Shown here: positions 1-8,798 of the stretch, in pieces
Layout of the letters: every line of letters starts with the position of its first letter
Numbering within the stretch: position 1 is the first letter of the stretch
Source of the DNA: JBMDXK01 sp048594375
GTDB lineage: Bacteria > Pseudomonadota > Alphaproteobacteria > Rhizobiales > Methylopilaceae
Direction: 5' to 3'
Length of the DNA stretch: 64,000 nucleotides
Assembly (NCBI GenBank): GCA_048594375.1
Contig: JBMDXK010000034.1
Location: forward strand, 62,001-126,000
Made by a program: the position numbers and the translations under genes
Notes under the pieces: generated by a model
The model's database searches: none
Told to the model about the DNA's origin: nothing
What the model saw: only the letters and a program-made list of their open reading frames with translations

Positions 1-293
1 ATCCGTGCGGACGCCAAGGACGGGCTGGGCGAAACACGGTCATAGGGCTGGCAATCCCAAGCAGGAAAAACAATCACCTCAATATCGGGCGCAAAATAAA
101 GCAGCGCCCTGCGCAGGGCGTCCATGCGTCCACTGTCGCGGCTGATATGCAGCATTGAAGCAACCAGCGTTCCCTTATGCTGCGCAGCAACGCCGCGCGC
201 AATATCCCCCAGCACCATGGCATCAAAGCCTTCGGGCGCATTGGTAAGGGTGAAATGTTCCTGTGCAAGCAAACGCTGGGCAAGGGTGTGCAT
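1..293 (-). CDS. mfd: Transcription-repair coupling factor Mfd, N-terminal fragment (cut by window edge)
   Basis: Only the first 97 codons are inside the window; the gene runs off the left edge. Translating the minus strand from an ATG at 293 gives a protein starting MHTLAQRLLAQEHF and containing FPAWDCQPYDRVSP, the conserved block of the Mfd UvrB-like N-terminal module. Mfd is an ATP-dependent translocase that removes stalled RNA polymerase from DNA lesions and recruits UvrA. The frame is open upstream to about 380, but there is no other ATG there, so 293 is preferred. It lies downstream of sdhE on the same strand, the usual alphaproteobacterial neighbourhood of mfd. Identification is firm although the helicase domains cannot be seen. 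Confidence 0.85.
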   Translation of the reverse strand, partial: MHTLAQRLLAQEHFTLTNAPEGFDAMVLGDIARGVAAQHKGTLVASMLHISRDSGRMDALRRALLYFAPDIEVIVFPAWDCQPYDRVSPSPSLASAR

Positions 294-409
294 GAAAATG
301 TTTTCCAGAAAGGTGACAGATTTTTCGATACAAAATCTGCGATAATTTTTAATGCTTGAAGCGGAATGACAGTTCCGTGTTTAAAATCATGCCGCCAAGA
401 GAATTGTTG

Positions 410-700
410 TTAGCGTTCCGATGCCGGGCGATGATGAAAGGCTTTCATCCGGGCAAACAACGGTGTGTTGTGGGGTTCTGGCACTTCTGCGCCGGAAATC
501 CAGGAAAACAGTTCACGGTCTGGCACATCAATCAGCGCTTCAAATTGCACCAGTTCTTCGGTTGAAAAATCCGCCAGTGCAATATTGGCAAAGCCACCCA
601 TAACAAAATCCATTTCGCGGGTGCCGCGATGCCATGCCCTGAAAAGCGCCTGTTTACGCCGCGCATCAAGCCCTTCGCTAGAACGTGCTGTCACTGACAT
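410..700 (-). CDS. sdhE: Succinate dehydrogenase assembly factor SdhE (FAD assembly factor family)
   Basis: A 96-residue protein of the SdhE/DUF339 family, which helps attach FAD to the flavoprotein subunit SdhA. The family hallmark is visible as RRKQALFRAWHRGTREMD near residue 14; the conserved RGxxE core is here RGTRE. The middle part (ADFSTEELVQFEALIDVPDRELFSW) also fits the family, as does the length. The ATG at 700 is followed by the expected N-terminus. The gene sits directly before mfd on the same strand, an arrangement common in alphaproteobacteria and not next to the sdh operon. Family assignment is secure; the role is inferred from the family. Confidence 0.88.
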   Translation of the reverse strand: MSVTARSSEGLDARRKQALFRAWHRGTREMDFVMGGFANIALADFSTEELVQFEALIDVPDRELFSWISGAEVPEPHNTPLFARMKAFHHRPASER

Positions 701-794
701 CTGATTGCCCTGTACCTGATGAAGCCTCTTTTAAGGGTGTGTTAAGCTTTTCATTGCAAGAAGTAAATGGTTTTCCGCATTTTTGCGCAGCATT

Positions 795-2207
795 TCAGGC
801 TGTTTTTACTGTTTCACGGGGCGATGCAGGGAGTGGCGCTGCCCGTTTGCATGTCTTTAGCGTTACCAGCTCTTCGGCCACCGTGGGATGTACGGGAATA
901 GTGGCATCAAGCTGGGCTTTGGTGAGGTTGTTCTGCAATACAGTTCCCGCAAGCTGGATAAGTTCTCCAGCCTCCTCCCCCACAATATGAATGCCCAACA
1001 CGCGGTCAGTTGCGCTATCCACAATGACCTTCATCAGGGTGCGTTCCTGCCGTTCGGTCAGCACATGCTTCAAGCTGCGAAAACGGGTTTTGTAAATATC
1101 AACCGTAAACCCTTGCTCCAGTGCATCTTTTTCGCTCAACCCCACAGTGCCGATTTCCGGCGTGGTGAAAATAGCCGTTGCAACAACATGGGAATCCACT
1201 GTCCATGTTTTTTCTGAAAAAGCGCTGTCAGAAAAGGCATGGCCTTGTTTAATGGCAAGCGGGGTCAGTTTTAATCCGCCCGTCACATCCCCTACGGCAT
1301 GAATGGATGAAACGCCGGTATTGCTGGTCTCATCCACGGAAAGAATCCCGCGCGCACCCAGCGTCAGGCCGCCGTTCTCAACGCCCAGACGGTCGGTATC
1401 CGCATCACGCCCCGTGGCAAACATGACGGCATCAAAATCCTGCTGGCTGCCATCGTGAAAGGTAACGCGCCGGCCTTTGGTTTCTGCCAATAACTCGATT
1501 TTTTGCACCTGCGTCCGGGGCATCAGAGCAATGCCATCCTGCGCCATTGCACCCATCAGTTCTGCCTGAATATCCGCATCAAAGCTGGAAAGCAGATGCT
1601 CGCCCCGGAAGGCAACACTTACCCGTGTGCCTAAACGCTGCAACAGACATGAAAATTCCACAGCAATATAACCCGAACCAATCAGCAGCATGGTTTGCGG
1701 CTGTTGTTCCAGATTGAAAAAATCATCCGAAGTAATGCCGTGTTCCTTGCCTTCAATATCCAGTTTTACGGGTTTATCGCCCACAGCCACCAAGATATTT
1801 TTTGCGCTGAACGCTGTTTGGGATGCGCCAAGCGTGATGCGGTTTTTTCCCGCAATCGCAGCGCGTTCTTTAAAAACCACCACACCGGCTTTAAGGAGGT
1901 TGGTTTCATAAATCCCTGAAAGCCGTTCCACTTCAGCATCGCGGATTTGCTTGAGACGCTCCCAGGAAAAAACCGGCTTTTGCGGCACTGTCCAGCCATA
2001 ACCTTCCGCATCCCGAAAGGCATCATGGAACCGGCTGGCCAGCACCATGATTTTCTTTGGCACACACCCGCGAATAACACAGGTGCCGCCGATGCGGTCT
2101 TGCTCTGCAATGGCAACTTTCGCGCCATTGAGCGCCGCAATGCGCGCCGCCCTCACCCCGCCTGAACCTGCACCGATGACAAACAGATCAAAATCGTAAT
2201 CGCTCAC
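795..2207 (-). CDS. gor: Glutathione-disulfide reductase
   Basis: A 470-residue FAD-dependent pyridine nucleotide-disulfide oxidoreductase that reduces oxidised glutathione with NADPH. Visible in order: FAD-binding GxGxxG (GAGSGG, residues 12-17), the redox-active disulfide in GGTCVIRGCVPKK (about residues 40-52), a second Rossmann motif GSGYIAVEF (about 180), the FAD motif HAVGDVTGG, and the C-terminal HPTVAEE with the catalytic His-Glu pair. CVIRGC is the disulfide variant I associate with glutathione reductases, in contrast to the CLNVGC of dihydrolipoamide dehydrogenases. The start is GTG at 2207, preceded by GGGAG. Downstream of DUF2059 and rpiA on the same strand, an order common in Hyphomicrobiales. 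Confidence 0.93.
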   Translation of the reverse strand: MSDYDFDLFVIGAGSGGVRAARIAALNGAKVAIAEQDRIGGTCVIRGCVPKKIMVLASRFHDAFRDAEGYGWTVPQKPVFSWERLKQIRDAEVERLSGIYETNLLKAGVVVFKERAAIAGKNRITLGASQTAFSAKNILVAVGDKPVKLDIEGKEHGITSDDFFNLEQQPQTMLLIGSGYIAVEFSCLLQRLGTRVSVAFRGEHLLSSFDADIQAELMGAMAQDGIALMPRTQVQKIELLAETKGRRVTFHDGSQQDFDAVMFATGRDADTDRLGVENGGLTLGARGILSVDETSNTGVSSIHAVGDVTGGLKLTPLAIKQGHAFSDSAFSEKTWTVDSHVVATAIFTTPEIGTVGLSEKDALEQGFTVDIYKTRFRSLKHVLTERQERTLMKVIVDSATDRVLGIHIVGEEAGELIQLAGTVLQNNLTKAQLDATIPVHPTVAEELVTLKTCKRAAPLPASPRETVKTA

Positions 2208-2250
2208 AGGTTTTCTCCCTTTATCAGGTACCGTTCAGAAGGCTATGCTA

Positions 2251-2760
2251 TTACAGCGTATGGCCTTTTTTCGCCATTTCTTCCCGAATACGGGTCATGA
2301 CTTCGGAGCTGGTTTTTTGCGCCCAGCCCTGAATTTCGCCAAAGCTCTGGCGCAGCATATCCGGTGTTGCGGTGGTCAGCTTTTTGCCGGTGGGGGATTG
2401 GTAAAATGCCGCAATTTCTTTCAGCTCTTCTTCAGAAAAGTGATTGGCGTAAATTTTTGAAATGCTGTTGACGATATTTGCTTCATTCTTTTCCAGCTCG
2501 GCTTGCAAAGTGGGCAGCACGTCATCCAGATCGTTTTTTAATTCCGGACGTGTGGTCAGAATCATGCTGCGTGCTTCCTGCACGAGCTGAGGAACAACGC
2601 CATCGAAGCTTTTGGTTGCGCCGGTGAACTCAATAACCGCCCGCGCCAGAGCCAGATGCTCCGGGGAAGGATCTGCGGATTGCGCCAGTGCCGCTCCCGA
2701 TACCATCAATGCCAGAACAGATGCTGCCGCGATTTTACGAAAACCAGTGGAAAATGTCAT
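2251..2760 (-). CDS. DUF2059 family exported protein
   Basis: About 169 residues with a clear N-terminal signal peptide (charged TGFRK, hydrophobic AAASVLALMVSGAALA, then AQSADP as the likely cleavage region). The mature part is helical and contains FSEEELKEIAAFYQSPTGKK, the signature of DUF2059, a family of periplasmic proteins with no known biochemical activity. I chose ATG 2760 over an upstream in-frame TTG at 2781 because the TTG would put a polar stretch before the signal peptide and has no visible ribosome site. It lies between rpiA and gor in one direction; the trio probably forms one transcription unit, but no functional link is known. Confidence 0.82.
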   Translation of the reverse strand: MTFSTGFRKIAAASVLALMVSGAALAQSADPSPEHLALARAVIEFTGATKSFDGVVPQLVQEARSMILTTRPELKNDLDDVLPTLQAELEKNEANIVNSISKIYANHFSEEELKEIAAFYQSPTGKKLTTATPDMLRQSFGEIQGWAQKTSSEVMTRIREEMAKKGHTL

Positions 2761-2804
2761 GTGAAAATGTCTTTCTGACAAGGAACTGCAAAAAAAGAAT
2801 AATT

Positions 2805-3512
2805 TCAGGATTTCAGAGCAAGATACTCTACCCCATCCGCACCTGCAATAAAGGCATCGGTTGCCATCTCTAAAAACAGGCCGTGTTCCACAAGTCCGGG
2901 GACATCGGAAAGGCAGGCTGCCAAAAGCTGGGCATCTTCGATACGCTCAAGGGATGCATCAAAGATAAGATTGCCGCAATCCGTGACGAAATCATGGCCT
3001 TGCGAATCTTTGCGCAAAGAAAGTGTCCCGCGGCATTCGGCAATAGCGATTGCTTCAATCAAACGGCGGCGTGTGGCTTCAAGGCCAAAGCGCACCACTT
3101 CCAGAGGCAGCGGGAAACGCCCCAGTGTTTTCACCTTTTTGGTATGGTCGGAAATAATCACCAGACGCGCGCTGGCCGCAGCAACAATTTTTTCGCACAA
3201 ATGCGCACCGCCGCCACCTTTAATCAGGTTAAGCTGATCGTCAATTTCATCCGTGCCATCAACGGTCATATCCAGTTCCGGCGTTTCATCCAGCGTACTC
3301 AAAGGGATGCCAAGGGATTCGGCCTGTTTGCGGGTTGTCTCGGAGGTGGGAACGCATAACACATCAAGACGTTCTGTTTTAACCCGTTCTCCCAATGCCG
3401 CCACAAAATGTGCGGCTGTCGAACCTGTGCCAAGCCCCAGTTTCATGCCGGGCTGAACCAGCTCTAATGCGCGTAAAGCTGCTTCACGCTTGAATGTATC
3501 CAATGCTGTCAC
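2805..3512 (-). CDS. rpiA: Ribose-5-phosphate isomerase A
   Basis: A 235-residue RpiA that interconverts ribose 5-phosphate and ribulose 5-phosphate in the non-oxidative pentose phosphate pathway. Family motifs are intact: the phosphate loop GLGTGSTAAHFV (about residues 26-37), the VDGTDEID acidic motif (about 87-94) and KGGGGAHLCEKIVA (about 99-112), which carry the catalytic Asp, Glu and Lys. The start is GTG at 3512, immediately after the TAA of the upstream dehydrogenase gene (TAAGTG), so translation is probably coupled. Length and motif spacing are normal. Confidence 0.95.
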   Translation of the reverse strand: MTALDTFKREAALRALELVQPGMKLGLGTGSTAAHFVAALGERVKTERLDVLCVPTSETTRKQAESLGIPLSTLDETPELDMTVDGTDEIDDQLNLIKGGGGAHLCEKIVAAASARLVIISDHTKKVKTLGRFPLPLEVVRFGLEATRRRLIEAIAIAECRGTLSLRKDSQGHDFVTDCGNLIFDASLERIEDAQLLAACLSDVPGLVEHGLFLEMATDAFIAGADGVEYLALKS

Positions 3513-4958
3513 TTAACCAATTCCCGCCAACAAAACATATTTAAGATTGAGAAATTCGTCCACGCCATGGCGGGAGCCTTCTCTTCCCAATCCGGATTCT
3601 TTTATTCCGCCAAAAGGAGCCACCTCGGTGGAAACCATGCCAGAATTGACACCCACCATGCCGTATTGCAGCCCTTCATACACGCGAACAATACGTCCTA
3701 TATCGCGCGAATAAAAGTATGCGGCAAGCCCATATTCGGTATCATTGGCCTTTTGCAGGGCTTCTTCCTCAGTTTTAAATGTAAATACGGGTGCAACAGG
3801 GCCAAAAATTTCCTCACGGGCAATTTCCATCTCTTGTGTCATGCCTGAAAGCACCGTTGCCTGAAAGAATTGATCCCCCAAAGCAGCGCGCGTTCCCCCT
3901 TCTTCGACACGCGCCCCTTTTCCTAAAGCATCCTCAATGAGCCGTTCCACTTTTTTCATGGCCTCATGGGTGATTAAAGGACCAAGGGTCGTTTCTTTTT
4001 CTGCACCATTGCCCAGCTGTAATTTGCGAACGGCCTCCAGCAATTTTGCCATGAATACAGGCTGTATTTTTTCATGCACATAAATACGGTTTGCACAGAC
4101 ACAGGTTTGCCCGCTGTTACGGAATTTGGAAGCCATGACGCCTTCAACCGCGGCATCCAGATCAGCATCATCAAACACAATAAACGGCGCGTTGCCGCCC
4201 AGCTCCATGCCAATTTTCTTGATTCCTTTTGCTGCTTGCGCCATGAGTTTTTTTCCCACGGGTGTTGAGCCTGTGAATGTAATTGCCCGTATCTGCGGAT
4301 GCTGGGTCAGCACTTCCCCGATAGATTGCGAGGGGCCGGTCACAATATTGAAAACGCCTGCCGGCACACCGGCTTCTTCGCCCAGAACCGCGAGCGCAAA
4401 AGCGCTCAATGGCGTAAGCTCCGAAGGCTTGAGAACCACCGTACACCCCACAGCCAAGGCGGGCGCGACTTTGCGGGCAATCATGGATGAAGGGAAATTC
4501 CACGGTGTAATGGCACCCACAACCCCAACGGGTTGTTTGATAACGGTAATACGAGCATCTTTAATGGGTGAAGGAATTGTTTCGCCGTAAATGCGTTTGC
4601 TTTCCTCGCCATAAAATTCAAAAAAGCTGGCGGTTGAATCAATTTCGCTCAATGATTCTTTCAGAGGCTTGCCCTGCTCTGCTGTAATGATCTGCGCCAG
4701 ATCCTCACGGTTGTTCTGGATAAGCTCATACCAGCGCCGTAAAATCCGCGCCCGCTCTTTAACGGGATAATGCGACCATATTACAAAAGCCTTGTGTGCC
4801 GCCTCAACGGCTGTTCCGGTTTCCGCCGCCCCCAGTTGAGGAATTTGCGCCAAAAGAGCATCATTCGCAGGGTTCAATACCTTCAGTTCAGGTTTTCCAA
4901 CCCATTGGCCATTGATAAAGCACTGGTTTTTCAGCAATGCTCCGTTTGAAAGCTTCAT
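3513..4958 (-). CDS. gabD: NAD(P)-dependent succinate-semialdehyde dehydrogenase (GabD type)
   Basis: An aldehyde dehydrogenase of about 481 residues that would oxidise succinate semialdehyde to succinate. Seen: TPWNFPSSMIARKVAPALA cofactor region, FTGSTPVGKK, catalytic Glu in GMELGGNAPFIV, catalytic Cys in SGQTCVCANR, and the C-terminal PFGGIKESGLGREG; these blocks match GabD more closely than betaine-aldehyde or methylmalonate-semialdehyde dehydrogenases. Two starts are possible: GTG at 4961 and the adjoining ATG at 4958; a GGGGGA sequence upstream can serve either, and I use the ATG. No gabT aminotransferase is adjacent, so the substrate is assigned by sequence resemblance only. It probably heads the transcription unit with rpiA, with an AT-rich gap upstream. 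Confidence 0.88.
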   Translation of the reverse strand: MKLSNGALLKNQCFINGQWVGKPELKVLNPANDALLAQIPQLGAAETGTAVEAAHKAFVIWSHYPVKERARILRRWYELIQNNREDLAQIITAEQGKPLKESLSEIDSTASFFEFYGEESKRIYGETIPSPIKDARITVIKQPVGVVGAITPWNFPSSMIARKVAPALAVGCTVVLKPSELTPLSAFALAVLGEEAGVPAGVFNIVTGPSQSIGEVLTQHPQIRAITFTGSTPVGKKLMAQAAKGIKKIGMELGGNAPFIVFDDADLDAAVEGVMASKFRNSGQTCVCANRIYVHEKIQPVFMAKLLEAVRKLQLGNGAEKETTLGPLITHEAMKKVERLIEDALGKGARVEEGGTRAALGDQFFQATVLSGMTQEMEIAREEIFGPVAPVFTFKTEEEALQKANDTEYGLAAYFYSRDIGRIVRVYEGLQYGMVGVNSGMVSTEVAPFGGIKESGLGREGSRHGVDEFLNLKYVLLAGIG

Positions 4959-5364
4959 CACATGTTCCCCCTGCTTTAAGATATTTTATAGCGAAGCCCG
5001 CGATACAAAGATCATCGGTTTTCATTATAAATCTTTTTTTAACCTCAGAGTTTCATTCAAAAAATGAATCCTTTTCTCGGAATGCGACTAAATAACGCTC
5101 CATACATCATAAAATGTGTGCAAATGTTCCTAGAAAACAAAGACTTACAAAGAAATCAGATCATAATTTCATTTGTGGCTGCTCTATTGGAAAAAAATAC
5201 GATCCTCCAATATGTTTAAAATGCGCAGATTGGCATCAAAAAACAAGTTGTTTCTTGCTTATCACTACAATTATAAATAGAGGAGGTTTTACGCTTTCTT
5301 AAGTTAAGCTCTCTTTGTTAAAGCGCGGCTGTGGTGGGGGCGTACTTCAGCTTGAAAAGCTCAA
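4959..5364. other. AT-rich intergenic region between gabD and tatD
   Basis: About 400 bases, clearly richer in A+T than the flanking genes. It should contain the gabD promoter on the minus strand. The only coding candidate is the small cysteine-rich frame at 5114-5302. Near the right end, 5336-5356 carries GGGGGCGTAC followed by a short AGCT-TGAAA-AGCT stem-loop, a layout that recurs at 16398. No terminator with a T-run is obvious for tatD. Confidence 0.5.
5114..5302 (+). CDS. Possible small cysteine-rich protein
   Basis: A 62-codon frame with no recognised homologue. Its middle reads ICGCSIGKKYDPPICLKC, so it holds a C-x-C and a C-x2-C pair separated by 11 residues, a spacing that could bind zinc, followed by ADWHQ. 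No convincing ribosome binding site precedes the ATG, and codon use follows the AT-rich surroundings. It may be a real small gene, a remnant of a longer zinc-ribbon protein, or chance. Confidence 0.22.
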   Translation: MCANVPRKQRLTKKSDHNFICGCSIGKKYDPPICLKCADWHQKTSCFLLITTIINRGGFTLS

Positions 5365-6153
5365 TTAAGAAAACGCACCAACAGGAACTTTCCTAAAAAG
5401 CCTTTGGAAGTTTCCCGTCGTGAGTGCGGTTATTTCCTCAAGACTCACGCCGCGCACCTCTGCCAATGCTTGTGCGGTATGCACCACATAGGAGGGCTCG
5501 TTGGTTTTGCCGCGGTAAGGGGTGGGTGCCAGAAACGGTGCATCGGTTTCCACCAGCAGACGGTCTTCCGGTACGCGCGCCGCAATGGCGCGGATTTCCG
5601 CAGAATTTTTAAAGGTAATAATGCCGGAAAACGAAACATAAAGTCCAAGTTCCACACCGCATTCGGCCAGCTCTACGCCGGAAGAATAGCAATGCAGAAT
5701 AGCGGGAAACGCGCCTTTTGCATGTTCTTCACGCAGAATATCGATCATATCATCATCGGCAGAACGGGCATGAATCACCAGCGGCAAGCCGGTTTCCCGC
5801 GCGGCGGCAATGTGCCGGCGAAAACTGACCTGCTGGTTTTCCGGCTTGGCATAATCGTAATGGTAATCCAGCCCCGCTTCGCCAATGGCCACGATTTTGG
5901 GATGTTGCGCCAGAGCGATGAGCTGCTCTGTGGTCACATCCAGCTCGTCATTGGCGTTGGTGGGATGCGTGCCTACCGAGCCATAGACATGCTCATATTT
6001 TTCGATAACCGCTTGAATTTTATGAAATTCTTTGACGCGGGTAGAAATGGTGACAAGAACCCGGACCCCGGCCTCTTGCGCGCGTCTGACCACGGCATCG
6101 CAGTCTTCCGCAAGACCGGGGTAATCCAGATGGCAATGGCTATCAACGAGCAT
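5365..6153 (-). CDS. tatD: TatD family metal-dependent deoxyribonuclease/hydrolase
   Basis: A 262-residue TIM-barrel hydrolase of the TatD/YcfH type. Metal ligands are seen as HCHLD at residues 6-10, Glu in GEAGLDYHY, His in LVIHARSADDD, His in ILHCYSSG and Asp in LVETDAPFLAP. The family has 3'-5' DNA exonuclease activity in E. coli; its role here is inferred. The ATG overlaps the TGA of metG by one base (TGATG), so the two are translationally coupled at the end of the rlpA-to-tatD run. In many relatives a metallo-beta-lactamase-fold gene follows, but here the run ends. Confidence 0.9.
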   Translation of the reverse strand: MLVDSHCHLDYPGLAEDCDAVVRRAQEAGVRVLVTISTRVKEFHKIQAVIEKYEHVYGSVGTHPTNANDELDVTTEQLIALAQHPKIVAIGEAGLDYHYDYAKPENQQVSFRRHIAAARETGLPLVIHARSADDDMIDILREEHAKGAFPAILHCYSSGVELAECGVELGLYVSFSGIITFKNSAEIRAIAARVPEDRLLVETDAPFLAPTPYRGKTNEPSYVVHTAQALAEVRGVSLEEITALTTGNFQRLFRKVPVGAFS

Positions 6154-7700
6154 CAGCCCTGACCTTCTTCTTCCACAAACCGCGGGAAAACTGCCGATGG
6201 GGGCGGCAAATCCGTACCAACAACCAACGGGGTTTCAAGCGCAGCAAAGCTGCTTGCGCCTTCATCCACGCCAAGAAAGCCGAGCAGTTTCAACGCGGAA
6301 TCCGGAATAAACGGCTGCGCCAGAAGCGTTACCCGCCGGACAACTTCAAGGGTAACATAAAGAACCGTGGCCATGCGCACAGGGTCTGTTTTGCGCAAAA
6401 TCCACGGCTCTTCCGTTGCAAAATAGCGGTTGGCTTCGGCCACCACCCGCCAGATTGCCGCCAATGCGTTGTGCAGCGCGTATTGTGCCATGTGGCCACG
6501 CACTTCCTCAAGCAAGCCCGCACTCATATCCAGCAGAGCTTTGTCTTTGACGGTAAATTCCTGATGCGCTGGCACTTTGCCCTCGCAGTTTTTTGCCACC
6601 ATGGAAAGAGAACGCTGGGCAAGATTGCCCAGATCATTGGCAAGATCGGCATTGATGCGCGCCACAATGGCCTCATGGCTGTAATTGCCATCCTGTCCGA
6701 ACGGCACTTCCCGCAAGAAGAAATAACGCACCGGATCAACGCCGTAGATATCCGCAAGGCCAATAGGGTCAATCACGTTGCCCACAGACTTGGACATCTT
6801 CTCGCCACGGTTGAACAAAAAGCCGTGCGCGTAAATCTGCTTCGGAACAGGCAATCCCGCAGAGAGCAAAAACGCAGGCCAATACACCGCATGAAACCGC
6901 ACAATATCCTTGCCGATAACATGCACATCGGCTGGCCAGAATTTTTTAAATTGTTGATTATTTTCATCAGGATAGCCGATTCCGGTCAAGTAATTTGTGA
7001 GCGCATCCACCCACACATACATGACGTGCCGTTCATCCCCCGGCACTGGCACACCCCAGTCAAACGTGGTGCGGCTAACAGAAAGATCATTCAGGCCGCC
7101 TTCAACAAATTTCACCACTTCGTTGCGGCGCGCATCGGGGCCGATAAATTCAGGATGCGCCGCATAATAGGCCAGAAGTTTTTCCTGATAAGCGGAAAGC
7201 CTGAAGAAATAGCTTTCTTCCTCAACCCATTCCACCGGGGTTCCGGTGGGTGCCTGTTTGCTGCCATCGGCAAGCGTTACCAGCTCCTTTTCATCATAAA
7301 ACGCCTCATCGCGCACCGAATACCAGCCGGAATAGCTGGAGGGATAAATATCGCCCCGCTCCTTCATTTTTTCCCAGATGGCTTGAGCGGCTTTATAGTG
7401 TTCGGCTTCCGTGGTGCGGATAAAACGATCAAAGGAAATATTGTATCGCGCATTCATTTTTTCAAACGCCGGCACGTTTTTATCCAGCAGCTCTTTGGGC
7501 GAAATCCCCGCCTTCTGCGCGGTTTGCAGCATTTTGATGCCGTGTTCGTCGGTTCCGGTCATGAAAAACACATCATAACCATCCAGCCGTTTGAAACGGG
7601 CAATCGCATCCGTGGCAATCACCTCATAAGCGTGGCCGATATGCGGCACACCGTTGGGGTAAGCAATGGCAGTGGTGATGAAATAGGCCGGTTTGGACAT
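6153..7700 (-). CDS. metG: Methionyl-tRNA synthetase
   Basis: A 515-residue class I aminoacyl-tRNA synthetase that charges tRNA-Met. The N-terminal PNGVPHIGHAYEV carries the HIGH signature and GEKMSKSVGN (around residue 300) the KMSKS loop. The cysteine-rich zinc knuckle of long MetRS enzymes is not seen, and there is no C-terminal EMAPII-like tRNA-binding domain; this short form is the usual one in alphaproteobacteria. Methionine-pocket features such as WVDALTNYLTG and the DEHG motif (GTDEHGIK) are present. It lies between holB and tatD on the same strand, with 21 bases to holB. Confidence 0.96.
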   Translation of the reverse strand: MSKPAYFITTAIAYPNGVPHIGHAYEVIATDAIARFKRLDGYDVFFMTGTDEHGIKMLQTAQKAGISPKELLDKNVPAFEKMNARYNISFDRFIRTTEAEHYKAAQAIWEKMKERGDIYPSSYSGWYSVRDEAFYDEKELVTLADGSKQAPTGTPVEWVEEESYFFRLSAYQEKLLAYYAAHPEFIGPDARRNEVVKFVEGGLNDLSVSRTTFDWGVPVPGDERHVMYVWVDALTNYLTGIGYPDENNQQFKKFWPADVHVIGKDIVRFHAVYWPAFLLSAGLPVPKQIYAHGFLFNRGEKMSKSVGNVIDPIGLADIYGVDPVRYFFLREVPFGQDGNYSHEAIVARINADLANDLGNLAQRSLSMVAKNCEGKVPAHQEFTVKDKALLDMSAGLLEEVRGHMAQYALHNALAAIWRVVAEANRYFATEEPWILRKTDPVRMATVLYVTLEVVRRVTLLAQPFIPDSALKLLGFLGVDEGASSFAALETPLVVGTDLPPPSAVFPRFVEEEGQG

Positions 7701-7721
7701 TCGGTTACTCGTGCAAGTCTT

Positions 7722-8798
7722 TCAGTGACGGACGGCTTTGGCAAGGTCATGCAACAAACCCAGCATCAGCGGACGGCGGTCAAGATTATAAATGGCGGCT
7801 TCGCGTACAGCCTGAGCTGTCTTTTCCCACAGGTCCGGCCATCTGGCAAGGCTCTTGTGGGATGCCTGGGTATTGGCTGTGGCCTGGGCGTGAATCCAGT
7901 CCATAATGGTGCGCATGGCTAGATCATAAGCCTGATCGCTATCACGTCCGGCCACTTTTTCGCTGAAAGCAAACGCCGCACGCGGATCATAATCGGGCAA
8001 GCTGGCCAACAGCGCATCAAGGCTTTGCCGGATACTCAGAGCATCGGATTCAATCAACGACAAGGCTTGCCGCACCGAACCCTCCGCCAAAGACGTCATT
8101 TGCTGCAATTCCGGCAGGGAATAATCACCGGTCAAATCCGGCAAGCGCTGCATCACCGCAACCAGATCATCGGTGCCGAGCGGATTCATGGGCAGCATCC
8201 GGCAGCGCGAACGAATGGTAGGCAACAGGCTGCGCGGCTTTGCGGTTACAATTAAAAACAGGCATTTGGGCGGCGGCTCTTCCAGAATTTTCAAAAAAGC
8301 ATTGGCGCCAGCGGTGCGCAGATCATCCGCCGTATCCACGATGCACACCCGCCAGCCGCCCGCACCGGCGGTCGTGTGGAAAAAATTGATGGCGCGGCGC
8401 ACATCATCCACCCGAATATCGCCGTAAAAAACCTTGCGCTCCGTATTCCAGGTGCGTTGCAATACCATAATATCGGGATGCGACAGGTGCATGGCTTGCC
8501 GCGCTGCCGGATGGTTCGGGTCAACATCCAGCGTGGTTGCCCCTTGCACCTGCGGTGCCGCCGGATCAGGATTCACCATCACAAACCGCGCCATGCGGTA
8601 GGCCAGAGTGGCTTTGCCAATACCTTCCGCGCCCCCCAAAATCCACGCATGATGCAGCCGCTGCTGCTGATAGGCACTCAGCAAGGCGCGTTCTTCCTGC
8701 CCGTGTCCAATCAAACCAAGCTGTTGCGAAGGATGCGGCGCGCCTTCCAGTCCGCCCCATAGCGGGATGGGTTCCTGCGCTGTTGCCGTTCTGCTCAT
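7722..8798 (-). CDS. holB: DNA polymerase III delta' subunit
   Basis: A 358-residue clamp-loader AAA+ protein. The P-loop region reads GGAEGIGKATLAYRMARF (about residues 55-72); a KILEEPPP motif and the sensor/arginine-finger motif TIRSRCRM (around 200) are typical of delta-prime. As in other alphaproteobacteria the protein has a long insertion between P-loop and Walker B, and I do not see the cysteine zinc module of gamma-proteobacterial HolB. Its first codons overlap the tmk stop (ATGA), so they are coupled. Confidence 0.92.
   Translation of the reverse strand: MSRTATAQEPIPLWGGLEGAPHPSQQLGLIGHGQEERALLSAYQQQRLHHAWILGGAEGIGKATLAYRMARFVMVNPDPAAPQVQGATTLDVDPNHPAARQAMHLSHPDIMVLQRTWNTERKVFYGDIRVDDVRRAINFFHTTAGAGGWRVCIVDTADDLRTAGANAFLKILEEPPPKCLFLIVTAKPRSLLPTIRSRCRMLPMNPLGTDDLVAVMQRLPDLTGDYSLPELQQMTSLAEGSVRQALSLIESDALSIRQSLDALLASLPDYDPRAAFAFSEKVAGRDSDQAYDLAMRTIMDWIHAQATANTQASHKSLARWPDLWEKTAQAVREAAIYNLDRRPLMLGLLHDLAKAVRH

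Noticed and set aside
4962..5364. Riboswitch upstream of gabD
   Set aside because: No known riboswitch core or paired elements with conserved loops could be traced in this AT-rich stretch.
5404..6162. 252-codon plus-strand frame opposite tatD
   Set aside because: Antisense shadow of a well supported gene with intact active-site motifs.
6471..7922. 483-codon plus-strand frame opposite metG
   Set aside because: It lies entirely antisense to metG and part of holB, has no domain, and its His/Arg/Ile-rich composition is that of a reverse-complement shadow.
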